DNA of 64,000 bases, taken from positions 1 through 64,000 of the forward strand of contig JAEYPN010000014.1 of assembly GCA_023410715.1 (NCBI GenBank), written 5' to 3'. The notes beneath the pieces are model-generated. The model saw nothing but the letters and a program-made list of their open reading frames with translations, searched no databases and was not told the origin of the DNA. This DNA comes from Bacillota bacterium. GTDB taxonomy: Bacteria > Bacillota_I > Bacilli_A > Izemoplasmatales > UBA1188. The translations under genes were made by a program, and so were the position numbers. Positions 25,917 through 34,634 of this stretch are shown here, one piece after another; position 1 is the first letter of the stretch; each line of letters opens with the position of its first letter.

Positions 25917-27846
25917 AAGAACATCCAATCATCCTAAATTACAAAAGGGCTCTTTAATAAGACTTATTAAAGACTTATGGTCATTTAATAAGGTTAGATG
26001 GATTATTGTTTTTATATCGATGGCATTCATGGTAGTTGGTAATGCGGCAGCCTCAATATTTATTAAAAATATTACAACTATTGTCGTTAATGGGACTTCT
26101 AAAGGCTTTGCGGCAGTAAAGTCAGACTTAATGGAAGTTATTCTAGCTATGGCAATTATTTATGTATTATCGATTGTATCTTCAATTATTATGAATCAAA
26201 TAATGGCATATGTAACTCAGGATTCCTTATATAAAATTAGAGAAAAAATGTTTGAAAATATGGAAGAACTACCAATTAAATATTTTGATCAAAACAATAT
26301 TGGCGATATCATGAGTTATTATACAAATGATACTGATACCTTAAGACAATTAATCTCACAAGGTTTAACACATATTGTTCAGTCATTTATTATGTTAGTA
26401 GTTTTAGTATGTATCATGTTAACATACAGCATATGGCTTGCTTTAATTATTTTCATTGGTATTTTTGCGATGTTTATGGTTACAAAAAAAATTGGAGGAA
26501 ATGCTAGATCTGGCTTTATTGCTCAGCAAAAATCAATTGCTAAAGTTGAAGGATATGTTGAAGAAATGATGCATGGTCAAAAGGTTATCAAAGTATTCTG
26601 TAGAGAAGAAGAATCAAAGAAAGATTTTGATAAATTAAATGAAGAATTAAATGAAGCAATGGATTTTGCGAATAGTAACGCAAGTAGAATGGGGCCTATT
26701 ATGGGTAACATTGGTAATATTATGTATGTTTTTTTAGCTTTTATTGGAGCTTTACTTATTTCCTTATCTTTAAATGGAGTCGATGTCTATAATATAAGCA
26801 TCACAGGAATTAAACCCGTTACAACTGCCTATTTCTTACCAATTGTTATTTCTTTCTTAACTTTGGCTCGTCAGTTTTCTAATAACGTCAACCAAGTAGC
26901 GCAACAGTTTAACCAAATTGTTATGGCAAGTGCCGCAGCAACGAGAATATATAAACTTATTGATCAAGAAAAAGAAGTTGATAATGGTTATGTTACATTA
27001 GTTAATGTTGAAGAAAACGAAAACCATGAACTAAAAGAAACTGAAAAAAGAACTGGTATCTGGGCTTGGAAGCATCCACATCAAGGTACAGGCGATGTCA
27101 CTTATACGAAGTTACAAGGTGATATTAGAATGTTTGATGTTGACTTTGGATATACTGAAAATAAGATTGTCTTACATAATGTTACTTTATATGCCTTTCC
27201 AGGACAAAAAGTAGCCTTTGTTGGTTCAACAGGTGCTGGCAAGACAACAATTACAAACCTAATAAATCGTTTTTATGATATTGCTGATGGTAAGATTCGT
27301 TATGATGGAATTAACATTAATAAAATTAAAAAGGCAGACTTACGTCGTTCCTTAGGTATTGTTTTGCAAGATACTAACTTATTTACAGGAACGGTTATGG
27401 AAAACATTAGATATGGCCGTTTAGAAGCTACTGATGAAGAGTGTATTAAAGCAGCAAAACTAGCAAATGCCGATGACTTTATTACTCGTCTTCCTGATGG
27501 TTATAATACAATGCTTCTATCAGATGGTGCGAACCTTTCTCAAGGACAAAGACAATTACTTTCAATTGCCCGTGCAGCAGTTGCTGATGCACCAGTAATG
27601 ATTCTTGATGAAGCGACATCAAGTATCGATACAAGAACTGAACAATTAGTACAAAAAGGTACAAATGAACTAATGAAGGGTAGGACTGTATTCTTTATTG
27701 CTCATAGATTATCAACTGTTCAGAATTCTGATGTAATAATGGTTTTAGAAAATGGCGTTATTATTGAAAGAGGAAATCACGAAGAATTAATTGATAAAAA
27801 AGGTAAATATTATCAATTATATACTGGCGTATTCGAATTAGAATAA
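25909..27846 (+). CDS. Heterodimeric ABC exporter subunit B (set 2)
   Basis: A half-transporter with canonical Walker A GSTGAGKTT, Walker B VMILDEATSSID and IAHR switch but altered signature LSQGQRQ, complementary to subunit A. An insertion of about 50 residues before the ATPase domain (NVEENENHELKETEKRTG to THQ-rich WKHPHQGTG) is absent from the set 1 partner. The start is taken at ATG 25909, 8 bases after AAGGCGGG; GTG 25900 and ATG 25903 are alternatives. It overlaps the previous gene by 8 bp. Confidence 0.9.
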   Translation: MNKRTSNHPKLQKGSLIRLIKDLWSFNKVRWIIVFISMAFMVVGNAAASIFIKNITTIVVNGTSKGFAAVKSDLMEVILAMAIIYVLSIVSSIIMNQIMAYVTQDSLYKIREKMFENMEELPIKYFDQNNIGDIMSYYTNDTDTLRQLISQGLTHIVQSFIMLVVLVCIMLTYSIWLALIIFIGIFAMFMVTKKIGGNARSGFIAQQKSIAKVEGYVEEMMHGQKVIKVFCREEESKKDFDKLNEELNEAMDFANSNASRMGPIMGNIGNIMYVFLAFIGALLISLSLNGVDVYNISITGIKPVTTAYFLPIVISFLTLARQFSNNVNQVAQQFNQIVMASAAATRIYKLIDQEKEVDNGYVTLVNVEENENHELKETEKRTGIWAWKHPHQGTGDVTYTKLQGDIRMFDVDFGYTENKIVLHNVTLYAFPGQKVAFVGSTGAGKTTITNLINRFYDIADGKIRYDGININKIKKADLRRSLGIVLQDTNLFTGTVMENIRYGRLEATDEECIKAAKLANADDFITRLPDGYNTMLLSDGANLSQGQRQLLSIARAAVADAPVMILDEATSSIDTRTEQLVQKGTNELMKGRTVFFIAHRLSTVQNSDVIMVLENGVIIERGNHEELIDKKGKYYQLYTGVFELE

Positions 27847-27857
27847 AATTTAAAATG

Positions 27858-27891
27858 ACATAGTTATTTTTCCAGTAACTATGTTTTTTTA
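27858..27891 (+). terminator. Terminator of exporter set 2
   Basis: ACATAGTTA and TAACTATGT form a 9-bp stem followed by a run of T. Confidence 0.85.
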
Positions 27892-28046
27892 TAAATTTGT
27901 ATTATTTTTATTAATATTTAATTAATATAGTAAAATAAGAGCTTTAATTATATTAATCTACACCTCAAGCCTTTACAACTTAAGCAAATTTGGATATAAT
28001 TAATAAAAAGCATTCATAAAATATAATAGCTATTTTGGGGGAAAAA

Positions 28047-28703
28047 ATGAAAAAAAATCAAGCAAAATCAATAAAGGCGTTAGGTGCTATTTTTTCAATA
28101 GTAGGATTAGTATTTATACTTGCTGCATTAATTTATTATTTTGCTACAGAAAATATTAGAAATTATCCGACTGTAGATGCAAGGATTGTTGGTATATATC
28201 AAGATAATACGGTTGTAACTTATGAATATGAAGGCTTAACATATAATTATGTTAAAATTAATTATGTTCAGGACAGTTTTAGACATAATCAACTCATCAA
28301 ACTATATATAAATCCATCAAATCCTTTAAAGTGTTATTACTCGATGCAACTATATTTACTACCAATAATCTTTGTTATCATGGGTATACTATTTTTTACA
28401 CCTGGAATAATTTTTGTTATTACTAACAAGGCTTTTATAAAGAAAAAGGAACGCCTTTTAAGTGAAGGAAGAAGAATAATTGCAACTGTTAAAGAAGTAA
28501 GATTCACAAATATAAGTGTTAATAATATGTTTCAACAGATTATTATTGCTGAATATGGGGAAATGATATATAAAAGTCGACCAATATATGATAGAATAGA
28601 CTATGATCAAAAGGAAAAATATATAGTTTATGTCTATGTAAACATGGAAAAACCAACAGATTATTATATGGATGAAACATCATTGAGGCAATCTGAATAC
28701 TAA
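28047..28703 (+). CDS. DUF3592-like membrane protein
   Basis: About 218 residues with two hydrophobic segments (near 12-32 and 103-128). Each is followed by a small beta-rich module (VDARIVGIYQDNTVVTYEYE and IIATVKEVRFTNISV), the pattern of DUF3592-type proteins. Function is unknown. GGGGGA at 28037-28041 selects the ATG at 28047 over an in-frame TTG at 28035. Confidence 0.65.
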   Translation: MKKNQAKSIKALGAIFSIVGLVFILAALIYYFATENIRNYPTVDARIVGIYQDNTVVTYEYEGLTYNYVKINYVQDSFRHNQLIKLYINPSNPLKCYYSMQLYLLPIIFVIMGILFFTPGIIFVITNKAFIKKKERLLSEGRRIIATVKEVRFTNISVNNMFQQIIIAEYGEMIYKSRPIYDRIDYDQKEKYIVYVYVNMEKPTDYYMDETSLRQSEY

Positions 28704-28708
28704 TAAAA

Positions 28709-28737
28709 CTAACAATTCTAGCATTGTTGGTTTTTTT
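28709..28737 (+). terminator. Terminator
   Basis: CTAACAAT-TCTAGC-ATTGTTGG followed by T7, directly after the DUF3592-like gene. Confidence 0.88.
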
Positions 28738-28770
28738 GATGTATAATATAAGTAATATGGAGGTAACTAT

Positions 28771-29376
28771 ATGAAAATTAAAAAAAACAGTGTAATTTTA
28801 TTTGAAGGTGACTCAGTAACAGATTGTGGCAGAAGAGAAGACGTTTTAAATCTTGGCAAAAGTTATGTAAGATTTGTTAGTGAAGAAGTTGAAAAATACG
28901 GAATAAAAGTCATTAATCGCGCCATAAGTGGTAGTAAAATAGGCGATTTAAATAATCGTTTTAACGATGTTAAGGAAATAAAACCAGATTATATTTCTAT
29001 TTTGATTGGGGTTAATGATACTTGGCATGGCTTTCCTAACTCAGAAACTGATGAAGTTTTTAAAGAAGATTATGAAAAATATTTAAAATCTATTAAGGAT
29101 GAATTAAATATTCCTATTATCATGATTGAACCATTTATTGTAGGAAATATTAAAGAATATACCAATATGCGTCATGACTTATTAAATAAAATTGAAATAA
29201 TTAGAGAGCTTGCAAAAAAATACGCTAGCGAATACATCTCATTTGAATCAGTATTTACTGAGGCTTTGATTTTTAACGATCAAGCGCTTTATACAATTGA
29301 GGGAATTCATCCTTTATATCAAGGTTATTTATTAATGGCCAAACATTGGTTAGAAAAAATGGAATTTGTTGATTAA
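28771..29376 (+). CDS. SGNH/GDSL-family esterase, cytosolic
   Basis: A 201-residue hydrolase with the SGNH blocks FEGDSVTDCG (nucleophile Ser), an ISGSKIGDL Gly block, LIGVNDTWHG (Asn) and EGIHPLYQG (His). There is no signal peptide. The family removes acetyl or other acyl groups from sugars or lipids. It is probably cotranscribed with the following nitroreductase-like gene. TGGAGGTAAC precedes the ATG. Confidence 0.85.
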   Translation: MKIKKNSVILFEGDSVTDCGRREDVLNLGKSYVRFVSEEVEKYGIKVINRAISGSKIGDLNNRFNDVKEIKPDYISILIGVNDTWHGFPNSETDEVFKEDYEKYLKSIKDELNIPIIMIEPFIVGNIKEYTNMRHDLLNKIEIIRELAKKYASEYISFESVFTEALIFNDQALYTIEGIHPLYQGYLLMAKHWLEKMEFVD

Positions 29377-29395
29377 TCCTAAAAAGGAGGAATTT

Positions 29396-30115
29396 ATGAA
29401 TTACTTAGAGGCAATCGTAAAAAGACAGTCAATTAGAAAATATGAAAAACAGCCAATACATAGAGCTAATCTTAGTTTTTTAGAAGAAAGAATTGAAAGA
29501 ATAAACGAGGCTTCAAAATTACATTTACAGTTAATAAAAAACGAAAATAATGTATTTTCTAATGTTTTTTCCGCTTTTAAAAACGTTGAATATTATATCG
29601 CTTTAGTTGGTGATAAAAATGATCCTAATTTATATGAAAAATTAGGATATTTTGGCGAGGTTTTAGTTTTGGAAGCAACAAAATTAGAACTTGGTTCTTG
29701 TTTTGTATGTAATTCATTTAATAAGAAGAAATGTGATTTAGAATTAGATGAAGATGAGATTTTAGTAGGAATAATTACAATCGGTAATTATGATGATAGT
29801 AAGGTTAAAGCAAAAGATACAAGAGGTAAGAGTATTGAAAAGCTCGCACTCTTTTCTTCTGATGCCCCAGATTATTTTAAAGAAGGGGTAAGATACGTTT
29901 ATTATGCGCCATCTGCATATAATAAAAAACCTTATGTATTTAGCTTTAATAATGGGGAAGTCACAGTAGAATTAAAAAATGATAAAATATATTCATTAAT
30001 AGATTTAGGTGTTGCTAAACTACATTTTGAACTTGGAGCACTTGGAAAATTTGCTCTTGGTAATAAGGCAATATTCAAAAAAAATATAGAAGATTGTAAA
30101 AAAAAGAAGAAATAA
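29396..30115 (+). CDS. Nitroreductase-like flavoprotein
   Basis: A 239-residue protein starting MNYLEAIVKRQSIRKYEKQP, the N-terminal signature of the nitroreductase fold (RxSxRxY), with GELGELVL-type middle block (GYFGEVLVLEATKLELGSCF). It matches the long putative TM-nitroreductase subgroup. An AAGGAGG 8 bases upstream selects the ATG at 29396; an in-frame TTG at 29366 lacks a ribosome site. Substrate unknown. Confidence 0.8.
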   Translation: MNYLEAIVKRQSIRKYEKQPIHRANLSFLEERIERINEASKLHLQLIKNENNVFSNVFSAFKNVEYYIALVGDKNDPNLYEKLGYFGEVLVLEATKLELGSCFVCNSFNKKKCDLELDEDEILVGIITIGNYDDSKVKAKDTRGKSIEKLALFSSDAPDYFKEGVRYVYYAPSAYNKKPYVFSFNNGEVTVELKNDKIYSLIDLGVAKLHFELGALGKFALGNKAIFKKNIEDCKKKKK

Positions 30116-30187
30116 AAGACATGAAAACGTTTAATATTATCTAAAGTTATGATATTATATTAAAGAACAAATAAAAGGAGGTATGAC

Positions 30188-32053
30188 ATGAAAAAAATAG
30201 GAATACTTATCTTGAGTTTTTTTATAATTTGGGGATTGTGTGGATGTGATGCAATAACTAGTACTAATAAAACTACTACAAGCATGAAACCAACCACAAT
30301 TAATAAACTTGCGATAGCCAATGAGGAATTAGAAAGAATTAAAGCCTTGATTCCTGAAGAGATTAATGGTGATTTAACACTTCCACTGGCTATTAGTTCA
30401 GACTTTATTGTTACATATAGTTCTGATGAACTAGAATGTACGAATGGTATCCTTAAGTATCTCTCATACCTAGAGGATTATACGGTTAAAATAGAGATTA
30501 AAGTTGAATATAAAGGGGTCGAGACTACATCTTTTAAAACAATTAAAGCTTTAAAAGATGAAGCAGGATACTTTGCAGCTAAAGTTCAGAAGGTCGTAAG
30601 TGAAATAAAAGAGGCATTTATAGCTATATTGCCAAGTGAAGTAACAGGTAATTTTAGAATTGAAAAGTTGTCTTTTGAAGGGGTAACATATTCTTTAACA
30701 GTCAGTGATTTAGTAAAAGATGGAGATTTATATTTATACAATTTTCCACTTGTTGATCAAAATATAAAAGTTACAGTTAAAGCAACTTATGAAAAAACGG
30801 TTCTAGAAGATATTGTTTTTGATTTAACAGTAAAATCAGTTAGCAAATTAAAAAATATTCCGAAGATTTATATTGAAACGGAAAATCGTAAGCAAGTTAC
30901 TTCTAAAGAAGACTATATTAAAGGTAGCTTCACTTTAGCCGTTCAAAATGATGATTTAGAATTGGAAACTACAATGTCAAATCTGCCTTTAAGTATTAAA
31001 GGTAGAGGTAATTCAACCTGGGGTATGCCTAAGAAACCTTACCGGATTAAATTTGATTCTAAACAATCATTATTTGGCCAACCTAAAGCTAAAAGCTGGG
31101 TTTTACTAGCTAATTATATGGATCATACCTTAATTAGAAATTATTTAGCTTATACAACAGCTGCTAAACTTGATGGCTTAGATTTCACACCATGCGCTTT
31201 CTTTGTTGATTTATATTTAAATGGTGAATATTTAGGTAATTATATGGTTACTGATCAGATTGAAGTATCTACTAATCGTGTAGCGATCGAAGAAGATAGT
31301 TCTGATGTAAATACAGGATATTTAATTGAATTAGATCAAAGATTATATGAAGTTCCAGAAGGAGAAAAAGGTTGGGACTGGTTTGAATTAAATGATGAAG
31401 GTTCTAATTATGCTTATATGATTAAGTATCCAGAACCTGATAAAGAGTTTTTTTCGTTAGCTCAACACAACTTTATTAAAACTTATATGGGCGGTGTTTT
31501 AACGGCCGTTAAGACGAAAAACAATTACCAAGAATTGATTGATATTAACAGTTTTATTGATTATTTTATTATGTGTGAATTATTTAAAAATGTTGATAGT
31601 GGCTATAGTAGTGTTTATTATAATAAAACAAGGGATGGATTACTTAAAGCTGGTCCTGTTTGGGATTTTGACTTATCATCAACTAATCCAGGACATCTTG
31701 ATTCATATAATCGTTCACCTGAAGGATGGTATACATCTTTAAAAGAAAAAAATAGAATTTACTATTATTTAATGAAAGATAAGAGTTTCAAAACAGAACT
31801 TAGAAAAAGATGGTATGAAATAAATAATACAATTATTAAGGATATGATGAATGAGATAGACTTAATTGTTGATGAAATTAAATTATCAAGAGTAGATAAC
31901 TTTAACCGTTGGGATATATTAGGAAAAAATTTGGACTGGTATACATCGCCTGAAGTTTATAATGCCAATACATACGAAAAACAAATTGAATTACTAAGAA
32001 CTTGGTTAGACAATAGAATAGCCTGGCTAAATCAAGAGATGAGGACTCTTTAA
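30188..32053 (+). CDS. CotH-like kinase family lipoprotein
   Basis: A 621-residue lipoprotein with lipobox LCGC and a short Thr-rich linker. Two Ig-like beta modules (about 38-125 and 135-220) precede a CotH domain (about 225-600). The CotH signature is clear: IKGRGNSTWGMPKKPYRIKF, then SWVLLANYMDHTLIRNYLA and a late VWDFDLS. CotH proteins are atypical protein kinases; here it would act outside the membrane, on unknown targets. AAAGGAGG precedes the ATG. Confidence 0.85.
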   Translation: MKKIGILILSFFIIWGLCGCDAITSTNKTTTSMKPTTINKLAIANEELERIKALIPEEINGDLTLPLAISSDFIVTYSSDELECTNGILKYLSYLEDYTVKIEIKVEYKGVETTSFKTIKALKDEAGYFAAKVQKVVSEIKEAFIAILPSEVTGNFRIEKLSFEGVTYSLTVSDLVKDGDLYLYNFPLVDQNIKVTVKATYEKTVLEDIVFDLTVKSVSKLKNIPKIYIETENRKQVTSKEDYIKGSFTLAVQNDDLELETTMSNLPLSIKGRGNSTWGMPKKPYRIKFDSKQSLFGQPKAKSWVLLANYMDHTLIRNYLAYTTAAKLDGLDFTPCAFFVDLYLNGEYLGNYMVTDQIEVSTNRVAIEEDSSDVNTGYLIELDQRLYEVPEGEKGWDWFELNDEGSNYAYMIKYPEPDKEFFSLAQHNFIKTYMGGVLTAVKTKNNYQELIDINSFIDYFIMCELFKNVDSGYSSVYYNKTRDGLLKAGPVWDFDLSSTNPGHLDSYNRSPEGWYTSLKEKNRIYYYLMKDKSFKTELRKRWYEINNTIIKDMMNEIDLIVDEIKLSRVDNFNRWDILGKNLDWYTSPEVYNANTYEKQIELLRTWLDNRIAWLNQEMRTL

Positions 32054-32072
32054 ATACTAAATTTAACTAATG

Positions 32073-32103
32073 ACTGGATGTGATTTTTCACATTCAGTTT
32101 TTT
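32073..32103 (+). terminator. Terminator of the CotH-like gene
   Basis: ACTGGATGTG and CACATTCAGT form a 10-bp stem with one G-T pair, followed by T6. Confidence 0.8.
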
Positions 32104-32284
32104 CTTTATTTTGGTAAAAATTTAAATATAAATTTAAAGTGTTTAAAAAAAACTTGAATATTGTTGAGAAACGATATAAAATATAAATAAATAATCTTAA
32201 TAAAACGCTCAATATCAACAAAAATCTTCTAAATTGTTGAGAAATATATTAATGATATTTAAAAAGTTTAAAGGAGAAATAACT

Positions 32285-33328
32285 ATGTCAAAAGTGTCAA
32301 TGACGCAGATTGCAGAAAAACTGGGTGTATCAAAATCATTAGTTTCTTTAGCTTTATCAAACAAATATGGTGTTAATGACCAAACAAGATTTAAAATCTA
32401 TATTGAAGCTATAAAAATGGGTTTTGACTTTCAAACTATTAGGAGTCTAAATGAAAAAAATGAAAAATATATGATTTCAATCTATATTAAACAAATTGAT
32501 TTAATCACGGAAAGATTTTGGCCGGAGATATTATCAGGAATTGAAAAATCACTTTCTAGAATGAATTACCGGATGAAAACCCATGTTTGGGATAATAATG
32601 ATAGTGAAGATGAACTGCTTGTAAGTGTTGCTCAAGGCGGATCTGATGGAGTCATCATTATTTCAGAACTTCCTAAAAATGTTTTAATTGGTTTAAAGAA
32701 AATGAATGTTCCAACTGTAATTGTTGATAGTAAAGAATACTACGATGGCCTTTTTGATAATGTCAGAGTTAACAATTACTTAGGGGGATATTTAGTTGCA
32801 GAATATTTAACTAAAATGGGACACAAAAAATTAGGCTTTGTCGGTTCAATTTATCATTCAGTTTCTTTTAGAGAAAGATATCAAGGCTTTATGGATTATT
32901 TTCAAAATAATAGTATTATTGTTGATGTCAAGAAAGCTATTAGTAAAGCTAAAAACAGTCCAGAAAATGACTTTTTGTTTGTAACAGAAGATCTTTCTTT
33001 TATGCTAGAAGAAGATCATCCAACAGCAATCTTTTGTGCAAATGATGTGATTGCGGCAATGGTTTACGATAAGATTAATCAATTAGGTTATCGTATTCCT
33101 GAAGATATCTCTGTCATTGGTTTTGATAATGTTTATGTGACTAACGCTTATAAGCCACGCTTAACAAGTGTTAATATAAATAAAAAAGAAGTCGGTGAAC
33201 AAGCCGTAAAGCTAATTTTAAACAGAATTAACTTTCCTGAGAAAATTACACAATCAATTTTATTAGGCGTAGAAATTGATGAGAAAAAATCGGTATATGA
33301 CTTAAATAAGACAGGTATAGATGAATGA
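32285..33328 (+). CDS. LacI-family transcription regulator
   Basis: A 347-residue repressor. The N-terminal headpiece is MTQIAEKLGVSKSLVSLALS, followed by the periplasmic-binding-like effector domain (GVIIISELPKN, HKKLGFVGSIYHSVSFRERY, PTAIFCANDVIAAMVYD, VIGFDN). AAAGGAG selects the ATG at 32285; an in-frame TTG at 32234 is unlikely. It probably controls the glycan genes that follow and possibly itself. AAACG-containing sites upstream (near 32170 and 32205) resemble the operator at 34588. Its TGA overlaps the next ATG. Confidence 0.9.
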   Translation: MSKVSMTQIAEKLGVSKSLVSLALSNKYGVNDQTRFKIYIEAIKMGFDFQTIRSLNEKNEKYMISIYIKQIDLITERFWPEILSGIEKSLSRMNYRMKTHVWDNNDSEDELLVSVAQGGSDGVIIISELPKNVLIGLKKMNVPTVIVDSKEYYDGLFDNVRVNNYLGGYLVAEYLTKMGHKKLGFVGSIYHSVSFRERYQGFMDYFQNNSIIVDVKKAISKAKNSPENDFLFVTEDLSFMLEEDHPTAIFCANDVIAAMVYDKINQLGYRIPEDISVIGFDNVYVTNAYKPRLTSVNINKKEVGEQAVKLILNRINFPEKITQSILLGVEIDEKKSVYDLNKTGIDE

Positions 33329-34308
33329 ACCAAATATTAGGAACACATATTATCGGCCCAAAGTACCATTTTTATGATGAAGATTCAGTTATTGAAGGAG
33401 CAAAAAGAATTTATGAAATGGGCTCAAAAATTGTCAAAATCCGTTTTGAGAGCTTTGATAAGCTAAAACAAATTTCAGATATTGGTTTTGATGAGATATT
33501 TTTATGGTATGATAATCCAAAACCAAATGAGGAAATAGAAGATAATTATTATTATCAAAACATGTATAACCTAGTTAAATATATTTTGACAACATTTAAA
33601 AATACTAATAAATCATTTTTTATTGGACATTGGGAAGGTGATTGGTTAATCAATCATTACGTTCCAAAAGAAAATATTACTAAAGATGCTAAAGAAATTA
33701 ATATAAAAAGAATGATTAACTGTTTAAATGTAAAAAGGAAGGCATTTGATAAAGCTAAAGAAGACTTTGGTTTAGAAAACGTCAATGTATATATATATGC
33801 TGAACTAAACCGGGTAATAGACTATATTGATAAAGGATTGAATCGTTTTGTAAATAAGGTCTTACCATACATCGATATGGATTTTATTTCTTATTCCGCA
33901 TATGATTTGCAAAACGAATCAAAAGAAAAGGTTCATGAGGTTTTAGATTTTATTGAAAGCAAAATGAAGCAAAGATCAGTTGAGGGATTTAATAAAAGAG
34001 TATTTATTGGTGAGTTTGGGATATGCGCTGAAACGGTAAAATATGATGAAGAAAAGCATAAATTAGTTAACTTAGAAATTATTGGGAAATTCTTATCTTG
34101 GGGTGTACCATTTATTATTTACTGGGAATTTTATAATAACGAGGTAAATGAAGACCTTTCACATAGGGGTTACTGGTTAATTGATAATCATAATAGAAAG
34201 TGGCCATTATATGATTTTTTTAAAAAGTATTATCAAGTGTTAAACGAAAATTTTGAAAATAATTCTCAAGAAATTTTGTGTAATTTAATTAGTGATGAGG
34301 TGTTGTAA
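33325..34308 (+). CDS. Cytosolic TIM-barrel glycosidase-like protein
   Basis: A 327-residue protein without a signal peptide. It shares a series of blocks with the lipoprotein at 39792-42272: GHWEGDW / QNWEGDN, YAELNRV / LEMNQV, DFISYSAYD / MDLYSLSTW, IGEFGI / LGEFGA, IYWEFYNN / LYWELYCN and GYWLID / GVWLID. The paired acidic residues at the strand ends (Glu in AELN, Glu in GEFG) fit a retaining glycoside hydrolase of the clan GH-A type, but I cannot assign a CAZy family. It overlaps the LacI stop (ATGA), so regulator and enzyme are coupled. Confidence 0.65.
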   Translation: MNQILGTHIIGPKYHFYDEDSVIEGAKRIYEMGSKIVKIRFESFDKLKQISDIGFDEIFLWYDNPKPNEEIEDNYYYQNMYNLVKYILTTFKNTNKSFFIGHWEGDWLINHYVPKENITKDAKEINIKRMINCLNVKRKAFDKAKEDFGLENVNVYIYAELNRVIDYIDKGLNRFVNKVLPYIDMDFISYSAYDLQNESKEKVHEVLDFIESKMKQRSVEGFNKRVFIGEFGICAETVKYDEEKHKLVNLEIIGKFLSWGVPFIIYWEFYNNEVNEDLSHRGYWLIDNHNRKWPLYDFFKKYYQVLNENFENNSQEILCNLISDEVL

Positions 34309-34322
34309 AAGCACCTCTTTTT
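34297..34322 (+). terminator. Terminator of the LacI/hydrolase operon
   Basis: GAGGTG and CACCTC pair around the TAA stop codon of the hydrolase gene and are followed by T5. It separates this operon from the large glycan gene set. Confidence 0.75.
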
Positions 34323-34333
34323 CTTAATTCAAC

Positions 34334-34347
34334 CTAAAACGTTTTAG
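34334..34347. promoter_or_regulatory. LacI-type palindrome CTAAAACGTTTTAG
   Basis: A perfect 14-bp palindrome with the central CG typical of LacI-family operators. It lies 254 bp upstream of the second site at 34588-34602, a distance suited to looping. Confidence 0.55.
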
Positions 34348-34554
34348 TGCAAAAAAGCTAAAATATTTCGGTATCGTTTTTGTAAATTAATTTAGAAAAA
34401 TGTGGAAATAATAGCCAAATGTAGCGAAGTATGTTATAATACTATTTAATAGTAGAAGAAAACAGCTTAATTGTTTAATAATGGCAAATAAAGGTTAAAA
34501 CTATAATGTTTAAAAAATTATAGTTAATGTTGAGAACAATATATTGCCACGATA

Positions 34555-34602
34555 TTGACTTCATATATGAAATTAAGTAAAATTTAATTGTAAGCGTTTC
34601 AA
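34555..34602 (+). promoter_or_regulatory. Promoter and LacI-type operator of the glycan operon
   Basis: TTGACT (34555-34560), 17 bp, TAAAAT (34578-34583). TTGTAAGCGTTTCAA (34588-34602) follows with a central CG and partial symmetry, right over the expected start of transcription. It resembles both LacI-family operators and a catabolite-response element (one mismatch to the 14-mer consensus as I recall it). The rest of the 34309-34634 gap holds a hairpin (34499-34525) and no gene. Confidence 0.65.
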
Positions 34603-34634
34603 ACATTTTTACAATTTAGGAGGAGAAAATTCTT

